A stretch of DNA of 8,718 nt, from contig JAJZGN010000071.1 of the NCBI GenBank assembly GCA_021798435.1, forward strand, positions 1 through 8,718, in the 5' to 3' direction. Shown in pieces: positions 1-5,888 of this stretch. The translations under genes and the position numbers were made by a program. Position 1 is the stretch's first letter. Each line of letters opens with the position of its first letter. Source of the DNA: a bacterium (GTDB lineage: Bacteria > Chloroflexota > Dormibacteria > Aeolococcales > Bog-877). The notes beneath the pieces were generated by a model, which worked only from the letters and a program-made list of their open reading frames with translations, was not told where the DNA came from and ran no database searches.

Positions 1-390
1 GTCGATGAGGTTTCGCGCCTCCTCGGCGACCGCCAGGGACCGCGCCGCCACCACCGCCACCGGCTCGCCCACGAACCGCACCTCGTCGATGGCCACGATC
101 GGCCGATCCCGCAGCGCGTGGCCATAGTAGGGGTCCATGTCGAGGAGGTCCTGGCCGGTCAGGATCGCCACCACGCCCTCCAGCGCAAGCGCCGCCTGGA
201 GGTCGACATGTCGGAGCCGCGCGCGGGCCAGCGGGCTGCGCAGCACCGCGCCGTAGAGCATCCCGGGAACGCTGATGTCGCCGGTGAACTCGGCTTGGCC
301 GTTGAGCTTGACCCAGGCGTCGGCGCGCTCCACCTCGCGGCCCACGGCCCCGGCGACCTTCGAAGGCGTCGTGGTGGTGACCGCGGCCAT
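1..390 (-). CDS. Xanthine dehydrogenase-family molybdopterin large subunit, N-terminal part (truncated by window edge)
   Basis: This is an open frame of 130 codons from ATG at 390 running off the left edge. The visible part matches the N-terminal a/b-hammerhead domain of xanthine dehydrogenase/aldehyde oxidase large subunits: GQAEFTGDISVPGMLYGAVL at residues 31-50, RSPLARARL at 51-59, VVAILTGQDL near 73-82 and VRFVGEPVAVVAA near 104-116. In this family the large subunit binds the molybdenum cofactor and hydroxylates N-heterocycles, purines or aldehydes with water as oxygen donor. The Mo-binding domains lie outside the window, so the substrate cannot be judged. The ATG shares one base with the TGA of the small-subunit gene (TGATG), which implies translational coupling. 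It is the last gene seen of a six-gene minus-strand operon. Family assignment is firm; substrate is unknown. Confidence 0.93.
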   Translation of the reverse strand, partial: MAAVTTTTPSKVAGAVGREVERADAWVKLNGQAEFTGDISVPGMLYGAVLRSPLARARLRHVDLQAALALEGVVAILTGQDLLDMDPYYGHALRDRPIVAIDEVRFVGEPVAVVAARSLAVAEEARNLID

Positions 391-866
391 CAGCCCTGGT
401 CCTCCCCGCCCAGCTCTTCCCGCAGGGCGTCGAGGATCGACTGGTAGCCGGTGCAGCGGCAGAGGTTGCCGGCAAGGGCTTGCCGCAGGGCATCCTCGGT
501 CGTCGGCGCTGTCTGATCTGCCAAGACCTTGGCGGTGAGCAGGAGGCCGGGCGTGCAGAACCCACACTGCACGGCGGCGTGGCGGACGAAGGCCTCCGCG
601 ACCCGGTGGTGGAACGGGGTGCCCACCAGGCCCTCGATCGTCTCCACCCGGCGCTGATCGATGTCGGCAGCCAGGTAGCAGCAGGAGCTCACCGGTTGGT
701 CGTCCACCAGCACCGTGCAAGCGCCGCAGACCTGGACCTCACACGACTGCTTGGTGCCGGTCAGCCCCATCTCCTCTCGGAGGAAGTCGACGAGCAGGAG
801 ATTCGGAGGAATCGAGCACCTCACCGGCCTTCCATTCAGGACCGCCTCCACCGCCACCGGGGTCAT
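390..866 (-). CDS. [2Fe-2S] small subunit of a xanthine dehydrogenase/CoxS-type hydroxylase
   Basis: The 158-residue protein is the electron-transfer subunit of a molybdenum hydroxylase, of normal length for separate small subunits. The N-terminal plant-type ferredoxin domain has C42, C47, C50 and C62 (SCEVQVCGACTVLVDD, then SSC). The C-terminal four-helix domain has the second cluster site, C101-x2-C104 in QCGFCTPG and C136-x-C138 in CRCTGY. All eight cluster cysteines are present. The residues around C42 read SCEVQVCGAC, whereas the family usually has Gly before the first Cys and CxxGxCGAC, so the first loop is somewhat divergent. The ATG at 866 overlaps the aldolase stop as ATGA, and GAGGG lies 6 nt upstream. 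The gene runs straight into the large subunit. No FAD-binding medium subunit lies between or immediately before them. It is probably cytoplasmic; no signal peptide is visible. Confidence 0.95.
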   Translation of the reverse strand: MTPVAVEAVLNGRPVRCSIPPNLLLVDFLREEMGLTGTKQSCEVQVCGACTVLVDDQPVSSCCYLAADIDQRRVETIEGLVGTPFHHRVAEAFVRHAAVQCGFCTPGLLLTAKVLADQTAPTTEDALRQALAGNLCRCTGYQSILDALREELGGEDQG

Positions 867-1612
867 CGGCGGCCCTCGGTGCTGGTGTCACCCTCGGCAC
901 GGCACCAGGCGGCCCAGTACTCGTCGACGAAGTTGGCCGGGTACTTGATGGGGTAGAGGGCATCGACCGCCGCCGGGTCCATGGGCACGAGCTCGCCGAG
1001 GCCACGGGCCACCAGCTGAAGCTGGATCGCTCTCTCGAGGGTCAGGGCCGCGAGAACGGCCCACCGCACGTCCTCGCCCACCACCAGGATTCCGTGGTTG
1101 CGGAGGAGGGCGGCACGCCGCGGCCCGAGCGCCTCCGCGACCAGCCTTCCCTCGGCCAGGGTCGTTACCAGAGAGCCTGTGGCGGAGTAGCGTCCGACCC
1201 CGTCGCGGAAGAGCACCGCGTCGTGGGAGACGAACTCCAGCTCCGAGTCAGTGGCTCCGAGCGCGATCCCGTACACCGGGTGGGTGTGGATCGCGGCCCC
1301 GATGTCGGGGCGGGCCCGATATGCCTCCAGATGCATGGCGGTCTCGAGATGGGCCCCGAGGGCCAGGTGCCCGTCGGGATCGTCGAGGCTGACCTCGATC
1401 ACGTCGTCAGGCCTCACCTCCCCCAGCGCCTTGCCCTTTCCCTTGATGTGGATCGTGTTGGGCTCGGGGCCGCGCACACTCACGTGTCCGAGGGTGAGGT
1501 CCTCGTGGCCGTAGCGGGCCACAATCCGGCAGGCAGTGGCCACCTGCTCCCGGGCCTCGGCCGCGCTGGCCGGCGCCCCCAAGTTGGGTGCCACCCCACC
1601 CGCCTCGCTCAC
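863..1612 (-). CDS. Class II aldolase/adducin-family protein (aldolase or decarboxylase)
   Basis: This 249-residue protein belongs to the zinc-dependent class II aldolase/adducin family (FucA, AraD and related decarboxylases). Visible motifs are GHVSVR at 42-47, E90 in HLETAMHLEAY, HTHP with H109 and H111, and RNHG with H173. By spacing these correspond to the catalytic Glu and the three Zn-binding His of L-fuculose-phosphate aldolase, so the active site looks intact. Members cleave or decarboxylate oxo-acid and sugar-phosphate substrates through an enediolate. In aromatic degradation clusters, relatives act as decarboxylases on ring-cleavage products. The company of a hydroxylase and a dioxygenase-like gene favours that type of role over sugar metabolism, but this is inferred. 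The start is GTG, overlapping the cupin stop as GTGA; no Shine-Dalgarno is obvious, which fits coupled translation. The 3' end overlaps the small subunit by 4 nt. Confidence 0.9.
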   Translation of the reverse strand: MSEAGGVAPNLGAPASAAEAREQVATACRIVARYGHEDLTLGHVSVRGPEPNTIHIKGKGKALGEVRPDDVIEVSLDDPDGHLALGAHLETAMHLEAYRARPDIGAAIHTHPVYGIALGATDSELEFVSHDAVLFRDGVGRYSATGSLVTTLAEGRLVAEALGPRRAALLRNHGILVVGEDVRWAVLAALTLERAIQLQLVARGLGELVPMDPAAVDALYPIKYPANFVDEYWAAWCRAEGDTSTEGRR

Positions 1613-1983
1613 GGCTTCGGCGGTCGTCGCTCGGTCGGCGGATATTCAGGGCCGGGGAAGGCGAAGACCATAACCAGATCCTCGGCGGGAGCGGCAGCGA
1701 CCGTGTGCCAGATCCCCTCGGGGATGAAGACGGCATCCCCCGCCGCCATCGCCAGAGTCTCCTCGTTGAGACGGAGGCTGCCGCTCCCGGCCACCACGAA
1801 GGCCAGCTCTTCCACCGAGTGTTTCAGGTCGTCGGTGCGCGACCCCGCCTTGAAGACTGAGTAGCCCAAGGTGGTGCGGCTGCCGGCCACAGTCTGTTCG
1901 TGAATTAGCAGCCGGGACCAGCTTCCGCCCGCCAGGGGTATGGGAGCCACATCGGTTAGGGCGACCACCCGGGCAGAGCTCAC
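1609..1983 (-). CDS. Small single-domain cupin protein
   Basis: A 124-residue protein made of one cupin beta-barrel. Cupin motif 1 appears as H55-x3-E59-x6-G66 (HSVEELAFVVAG). Motif 2 appears as G82 DAVFIPEGIWH with H93. In canonical cupins motif 1 has HxH; here the first His position is L53, so the metal site would have H55, E59 and H93 only. Small cupins act as dioxygenases, isomerases, decarboxylases or ligand binders, and the sequence does not decide which. The tail is Pro/Arg-rich and probably disordered. The GTG start overlaps the upstream NicX-like stop as GTGA, and the stop overlaps the aldolase GTG the same way. It is therefore firmly inside the catabolic operon and probably handles one of its intermediates. 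No signal peptide is visible. Confidence 0.85.
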   Translation of the reverse strand: MSSARVVALTDVAPIPLAGGSWSRLLIHEQTVAGSRTTLGYSVFKAGSRTDDLKHSVEELAFVVAGSGSLRLNEETLAMAAGDAVFIPEGIWHTVAAAPAEDLVMVFAFPGPEYPPTERRPPKP

Positions 1984-3002
1984 AGCTGCCAGACCCCATC
2001 CTTGATGATGTACTCACCGGTGTCCAGGATCTGGATCGACGCGTTGAGGCAGACTCCGTCCAGATGCAGCTTGCTCACATTCTGCCCCCCGGGGTAGCAG
2101 TTTTGGTTGTCGCCGAGGGCGAAATGAACAGTTCCCTTGCGTCCCTTCTCCGACGGCGAGCCGAGGGGAGCGAAGTCGCTGGTTCCGAAGGCGAATTCGC
2201 CGACGACACGGGTCCCATCGACCTGCTCGATGACTGACCTGAGCCGCTCTGCCTCCTCCTTCCCCTCGATCGCCTGCCACTGCCCACCTTCCACGTGCCA
2301 GGTGATGGGGTTGGTCACGTGGCCCGGCACGCCAATCCCCAGCATGTTGCCGTCGACCACTATCCTGCCGACGGTCTGGTCCTCCACAGCGGCGTAGGCG
2401 ACCTCGCCCCAGAGTGGTACCGGCCCCATCATGGCCCCCCGGTCCTTGACCGGAACCACCGCCAGCGCGGGGCGGGACTCAATGCTGACCTCGACATCGG
2501 TGCCGCTGGGTGAGGTCACCCGGACCCGTCGCTTGCCGCTGAGGCGCGCGATCGCGGCGCTGGCATTGGCCATCGTGCGTTCGATGTCCTGGACCGAGAT
2601 GGGCCAGCGGCCGAAGCCCTCCTCGACCGACCCAATTCGAGCGTTGCGGTCCACCGCCTCCCGCACCGCCGCCACGTGGGCGAAGCGGTTGGCCCACTCG
2701 AGGTTGGTGACGATGATGATGGAGTCGGAGTTCACCATGGCGGTGTGAAGGTTGCGCGGGGGCGCCATCGGGAAGAGCGTGTCCTGGAGCCCGCGTCGGA
2801 CCTGGGTGTCATTGTTGGCCACCACCGGCCAACCCCCCCGTTCCGCCACCACCGTGGCCAGCATCTCGGCCTCTTCCTTGCGCCGGTTGTCCGTGATGAT
2901 GGTGACCGTGTCACCTTCCTTCACCTCGAAACACACGTCGACGATCAGCTCCGCCGACTTGCGCATCTCGCTCTCGCTGCGTGCCTCTTGCTCCGGCTCC
3001 AC
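1980..3002 (-). CDS. M29 aminopeptidase/NicX (2,5-dihydroxypyridine dioxygenase)-like metalloenzyme
   Basis: This 340-residue protein resembles the superfamily joining M29 leucyl aminopeptidases (AmpS/AmpT) and 2,5-dihydroxypyridine 5,6-dioxygenase NicX. N-terminal region: VKEGDTVTIITDN near 27-39. C-terminal metal region: GEFAFG with E269, VHFALGDN with H293, and NVSKLHLDG with H313 and D315. The HxD pair near the C-terminus is a metal-ligand signature of both branches. The length is close to NicX (about 350) and shorter than typical M29 peptidases (about 370-410). NicX is described as using two His and one Asp around Fe(II). Here the third ligand could be E269 or H293, so ring cleavage is plausible but not proven; a peptidase-like hydrolase is the alternative. 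The open frame extends upstream to 3410 but overlaps the LLM gene. GTG at 3002 is chosen because GGAGGAGG ends 8 nt before it; ATG at 2966 is the fallback. The gap to the LLM gene is 23 nt. Confidence 0.82.
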   Translation of the reverse strand: MEPEQEARSESEMRKSAELIVDVCFEVKEGDTVTIITDNRRKEEAEMLATVVAERGGWPVVANNDTQVRRGLQDTLFPMAPPRNLHTAMVNSDSIIIVTNLEWANRFAHVAAVREAVDRNARIGSVEEGFGRWPISVQDIERTMANASAAIARLSGKRRVRVTSPSGTDVEVSIESRPALAVVPVKDRGAMMGPVPLWGEVAYAAVEDQTVGRIVVDGNMLGIGVPGHVTNPITWHVEGGQWQAIEGKEEAERLRSVIEQVDGTRVVGEFAFGTSDFAPLGSPSEKGRKGTVHFALGDNQNCYPGGQNVSKLHLDGVCLNASIQILDTGEYIIKDGVWQL

Positions 3003-3010
3003 CTTAAGCA

Positions 3011-3018
3011 CCTCCTCC
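3011..3018 (-). promoter_or_regulatory. Strong Shine-Dalgarno deciding the NicX-like start
   Basis: The minus strand reads GGAGGAGG followed by 8 nt (TGCTTAAG) and then GTG at 3002. This is the best ribosome binding site in the operon. It sits just past the LLM stop codon, so it fixes the start well inside the longer open frame and suggests this gene can be translated independently of the one before it. Confidence 0.75.
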
Positions 3019-3025
3019 GAGAAAG

Positions 3026-4042
3026 TCAGCTCTCCGCCCGCAGCGCAGGCAGGATCTCGGCCGCGAATCGACTCACCTGAGTGAATTGAGCCAGGTCCCC
3101 GAAGCGGCACACGAAGTGGTCCACGCCGGCTTCGCGGAAACGGCGAAACCATTCGATGATGGTGTCCGGGGTGCCGACCGGACCCCAATTCGAGAGGTCG
3201 ACCGACTTGCTCAGCTCCGGGTAGTAACTGGAGATGTACTGGCCGAAGGCTTGGCGGGCGGCGTCGGCGGAGTCCCCGATGTTCATGGTCACCTGGTAGG
3301 ACACCGTGAAGTGACTGAGGTCGCGGTTCATCGCGGCGGCCGTGGAGCGCAGGGCTTGCAGCTGCTCCACCACCTCCTCGGGGTGCTGGGCTCGGCAGCA
3401 CGTCATCCACCCATCACCGTGGCGGATGATCCGCTCGCAGGCCCGCCTCATCCGGCGCTCGGCGACCTTGGGCTCGAGCTGGCCGGTGAGGCGGATGTTG
3501 GACACCACCCACATCGGGGGCGGGCTCTGCAGGGGAGTCAGGGGGGCCATCTCGGTGCCGGAGAAGAAAGAGACGTCCTTGTACTTGTAGTACTTCCCGT
3601 CGAGGTCGGCCCTGCCCTTGGTCCAGAGCTGGCGCAGGACTGAGAGACCCTCGTCGAAGATCGTGGCCCGATCTTCGAAGTCCAGCCCCAGCGCCTCGAA
3701 CTCCCGCCTCACGCCCTCCTCGGGATTGCCCATGCAGGCTCCCAGGATCGACCGGCCCCCACTGAGGCGGTCCATGGTCGCCCACTCCAGGGCCAGGTAG
3801 AGGGGGTTCCGGGTGGAGGTGACCAGGCAGGCGGTCCCGAGCTTGACCCGTGTCGTGCGTTGGGAGAGGGCCGACATCAGCGCCAGAGGCTCGAACCGCG
3901 GCTTGGAGAACAGGCTGTCGCCGACCCAGATCGAGTCGAAGCCCAATTCCTCGGCCATGACTCCCAGGTTCAAGAGGTCGGCAAGCCCGTACCCGGAGGC
4001 GATCAGGGGCTCCCGGTTGTTGAGGTTGACACCGAACTGCAA
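3026..4042 (-). CDS. LLM-class flavin/F420-dependent oxidoreductase
   Basis: The 338-residue protein is a luciferase-like (bacterial luciferase/F420 reductase superfamily) TIM-barrel enzyme. Supporting stretches are MQFGVNLNNREP at 1-12, LGVMAEELGFDSIWVGDSLF at 26-45, RVKLGTACLVTSTRNPLYLA at 65-84, MDRLSGGRSILGACMG at 90-105, and GPVGTPDTIIEWFRRFREAG at 287-306, the usual C-terminal element. Members use reduced FMN with O2 (monooxygenases, some ring-opening such as RutA) or F420 (dehydrogenases and reductases). The sequence does not decide between these, although an actinobacterial host makes F420 possible. No ATG is available at the conserved N-terminus. TTG at 4042 with GAGGG 7 nt upstream fits the family's usual MxFGV start. 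A TTG at 4156 would add 38 unconserved residues and lies within a TTGACA box. It is the first gene of the six-gene operon. Confidence 0.88.
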   Translation of the reverse strand: MQFGVNLNNREPLIASGYGLADLLNLGVMAEELGFDSIWVGDSLFSKPRFEPLALMSALSQRTTRVKLGTACLVTSTRNPLYLALEWATMDRLSGGRSILGACMGNPEEGVRREFEALGLDFEDRATIFDEGLSVLRQLWTKGRADLDGKYYKYKDVSFFSGTEMAPLTPLQSPPPMWVVSNIRLTGQLEPKVAERRMRRACERIIRHGDGWMTCCRAQHPEEVVEQLQALRSTAAAMNRDLSHFTVSYQVTMNIGDSADAARQAFGQYISSYYPELSKSVDLSNWGPVGTPDTIIEWFRRFREAGVDHFVCRFGDLAQFTQVSRFAAEILPALRAES

Positions 4043-4049
4043 AGGGAAG

Positions 4050-4054
4050 CCCTC
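4050..4054 (-). promoter_or_regulatory. Ribosome binding site supporting the TTG start of the LLM gene
   Basis: GAGGG on the minus strand is separated by 7 nt from the TTG at 4042. It is only a partial Shine-Dalgarno, but it is the only one that places translation at the conserved beginning of the protein fold. Confidence 0.5.
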
Positions 4055-4150
4055 ACGGGTGACAGGGGCTGCCGTACTGTTTCCGCAGCCTGCGGCGCCA
4101 AAGGCATCGGCTGCATCCGGAGGTAAATGGAAGCACAGCCATCCGCCGGG

Positions 4151-4156
4151 TGTCAA
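4151..4156 (-). promoter_or_regulatory. Possible -35 box (TTGACA) for the catabolic operon
   Basis: A perfect TTGACA on the minus strand lies about 110 nt upstream of the LLM start. At 17-18 nt downstream the sequence is CTTCCA/TTCCAT, a poor -10 match, so the promoter would be weak or activator-dependent if real. A transcript starting near 4120 would have a leader of about 80 nt. Confidence 0.3.
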
Positions 4157-4487
4157 CTGCCGACTGTGAGCCTACGGCGGGCGCCGCGGCGTGCCCAGCG
4201 AGGCAGCGGCTAGCTTCCCCGGACCACGGCGCGTATCAGCCTGCGAATCGCCCTGGCGGGCGGCCAAGATGAGGACGGTTTGGCACCCAGCGCCTGGCCG
4301 CGCACGCACCAGAGCGGAGGGCGGACAGGGGGAGGACCGGGCGCCGACCCCACCGGTATCACCAGGGTGAGCCAGGCCATGCGCCTCTGGCGCCCTCGGG
4401 GGACCCGCCAGCGTCAGCTGCGCGGGGCAGCCCGCACCGGTAGCAGGCCCGGCCCCCCCTCCAGAGCCGCCTCGACTTTTCCGGTGC

Positions 4488-5888
4488 TCAGTCGGCCCCG
4501 CCCCCCGCCATGACCATGTGGGCGCCGAGCTCGGAGGCCCAGTCGGGCTGCAGCGAAGGGGCATAGTCGCCAGTCCGAGCGTCCAGCTCATAGGTCAGCC
4601 GGGGGCCGTGACGCGCCAGCTCCCCCACCGCCGTCAAGAAGTAATCCAGCTCCGCCGTGGAAGTGCCCAGCCCCAGGCTGGCGCGCACGGCCCCGGGCAC
4701 CCCGCTGTGGTCGCCGGCGGCGAGCCGGGCGCGGAGCTCTTGGGCTCCCTGTTCGGACTTGGAGAGCAGGTGGAGCATCAGCGGATGAGCGCAGAAGCAG
4801 CCATGACGCACCCCGATGCCGTACTCAGCGCTCAGGGCAGCGGCCACCAGGCTGTGCTCGTGCCCTTCGACATTGAAGGAGACCACCCCGGTGCGCTCTT
4901 CGGCCTCGGGCCAGATCGCGTACACCCGAACCCCGGGGATCGAATGCAGGCCCGCGCGGACAACGGCGCCGAGCTCGGCCTCCTCAGCCCACACTCGGTC
5001 CATCCCGTAGCGATCGAGCTCCGCCGCGGCCACCGCCATGGCGACCGCTCCAATGACGTTGGGAGAGCCGGCCTCCTGGCGTGCGGGGAGCGGGGACCAC
5101 TGCACGGAGTCCCGGGTGACGAAGTCCACCGCCCCTCCACCTCGCAGGAACGGCTCGAGCCGACCCAACCAGTCCGGGCGACCGATCAGGATCCCGGCCC
5201 CGAACGGGGCGTACATCTTGTGTCCCGAGGCCGCCAGGTAGTCGGCCCCGAGAGCGCCGAGGTCGACTGGGAGGTGAGGGGCGATCTGCGCCGCGTCCAC
5301 CAGCACCCGGGCCCCGAAGCGGTGGGCAACCTCCACAAGCTCGGCGAGGGGCCAGAGCTCTCCGGTGACGTTGGAGGCGCCGGTCACGGCGACCAGGTCC
5401 GCCGGTTCCCCTTCGCTCAACGCGGCCGCCAGCGCGGAGACCGCCTCCTCGGGGCTTCCGGGGATGGGCAGGCAGGTGAACTTGAGCCCCGGGCGGCGCC
5501 AGGGCAAGAGGTCCGCGTGGTGCTCGGAGCAGAAGGTCAGGACCGAGCTCCCAGACGGGAGTGCCGATGCCAGAAGGTTCACCGAGTCGGTGGTGTTGCG
5601 GGTGAAGATGGCCACGTCCCCTTCCCGCGCCCCGAAGAAGGCGAGGAGCCGCTCGCGGGCCGCCTCGTAGGCCGCGGTGGACACCTGGGACTTGTATCCG
5701 GCCCCCCGGTGGACGCTGCTGTAGAAGGGGAGGAAATCCTCGACCGCCCTGGCCACGGCCACGAGGGCGGGGGTGCTCGCGGCGTAGTCCAGGTTGACGT
5801 AGCGGCGACGCCCCCCGGTCAACAGGGGTACCTCGACCTCCGAACCGCAGAGGGCTGGGCGGTCCAGTGCCGCCCTGACCTCAGCCAC
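4488..5888 (-). CDS. Class V PLP-dependent enzyme, cysteine desulfurase (SufS/CsdA)-like
   Basis: The 466-residue protein has fold type I class V aminotransferase features. VNLDYAASTPAL is at 31-42 and SSVHRGAGYKSQ at 57-68. The PLP-stacking His lies in EHH (122-124), VDAAQIAPH has D198, Q201 and H205, and SGHK has K224, the expected Schiff-base lysine. RHGCFCAHP at 361-369 matches the SufS-type loop, with C366 aligned to the catalytic Cys of group II desulfurases plus an additional C364. It is longer than SufS (about 406), with a C-terminal extension of roughly 40 residues. Related class V enzymes mobilise sulfur from cysteine or act as lyases/epimerases; desulfurase activity is likely but unproven. 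The open frame extends to 5948, but GTG at 5888 is chosen because it overlaps the GntR stop by 8 nt and avoids a long overlap; no clear Shine-Dalgarno is seen. No SufB/C/D/E/U genes are nearby. Confidence 0.85.
   Translation of the reverse strand: MAEVRAALDRPALCGSEVEVPLLTGGRRRYVNLDYAASTPALVAVARAVEDFLPFYSSVHRGAGYKSQVSTAAYEAARERLLAFFGAREGDVAIFTRNTTDSVNLLASALPSGSSVLTFCSEHHADLLPWRRPGLKFTCLPIPGSPEEAVSALAAALSEGEPADLVAVTGASNVTGELWPLAELVEVAHRFGARVLVDAAQIAPHLPVDLGALGADYLAASGHKMYAPFGAGILIGRPDWLGRLEPFLRGGGAVDFVTRDSVQWSPLPARQEAGSPNVIGAVAMAVAAAELDRYGMDRVWAEEAELGAVVRAGLHSIPGVRVYAIWPEAEERTGVVSFNVEGHEHSLVAAALSAEYGIGVRHGCFCAHPLMLHLLSKSEQGAQELRARLAAGDHSGVPGAVRASLGLGTSTAELDYFLTAVGELARHGPRLTYELDARTGDYAPSLQPDWASELGAHMVMAGGGAD

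Larger units (their letters stand above)
4043..4487. other. 445-nt intergenic region without a convincing gene
   Basis: This separates the catabolic operon from the GntR/desulfurase unit, both on the minus strand. The only notable small frame is on the minus strand, 4210-4380 (56 codons, Pro/Arg-rich, starting MAWLTLVIPV). It has no clear ribosome site and no recognisable family, so it is not called. GTATC occurs at 4233-4237 and 4356-4360. A hairpin GTGCGGG/CCCGCGC with a 4-nt loop (one G-T pair) lies at 4420-4437, some 50 nt past the desulfurase stop, without a U-tract. I could match no known riboswitch or RNA gene. It probably holds the operon promoter and operator. Confidence 0.5.

Noticed and set aside
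1094..1864. Plus-strand open frame opposite the aldolase and cupin genes
   Set aside because: No domain is visible, and the opposite strand carries intact catalytic motifs.
3003..3410. N-terminal extension of the NicX-like frame
   Set aside because: It overlaps the conserved C-terminus of the LLM gene, is low complexity, and a strong Shine-Dalgarno places the start at 3002.
4043..4156. 38-residue N-terminal extension of the LLM protein from a TTG at 4156
   Set aside because: That TTG is part of TTGACA, the extension does not resemble the family, and a ribosome site supports TTG at 4042.
4210..4380. Minus-strand 56-codon frame in the intergenic gap
   Set aside because: Pro/Arg-rich, with no clear ribosome site and no family match; open frames of this size are expected by chance at this GC content.
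4043..4487. Riboswitch or tRNA in the gap before the catabolic operon
   Set aside because: I found no known riboswitch core, no tRNA cloverleaf and no T-loop sequence; only short GC hairpins were seen.
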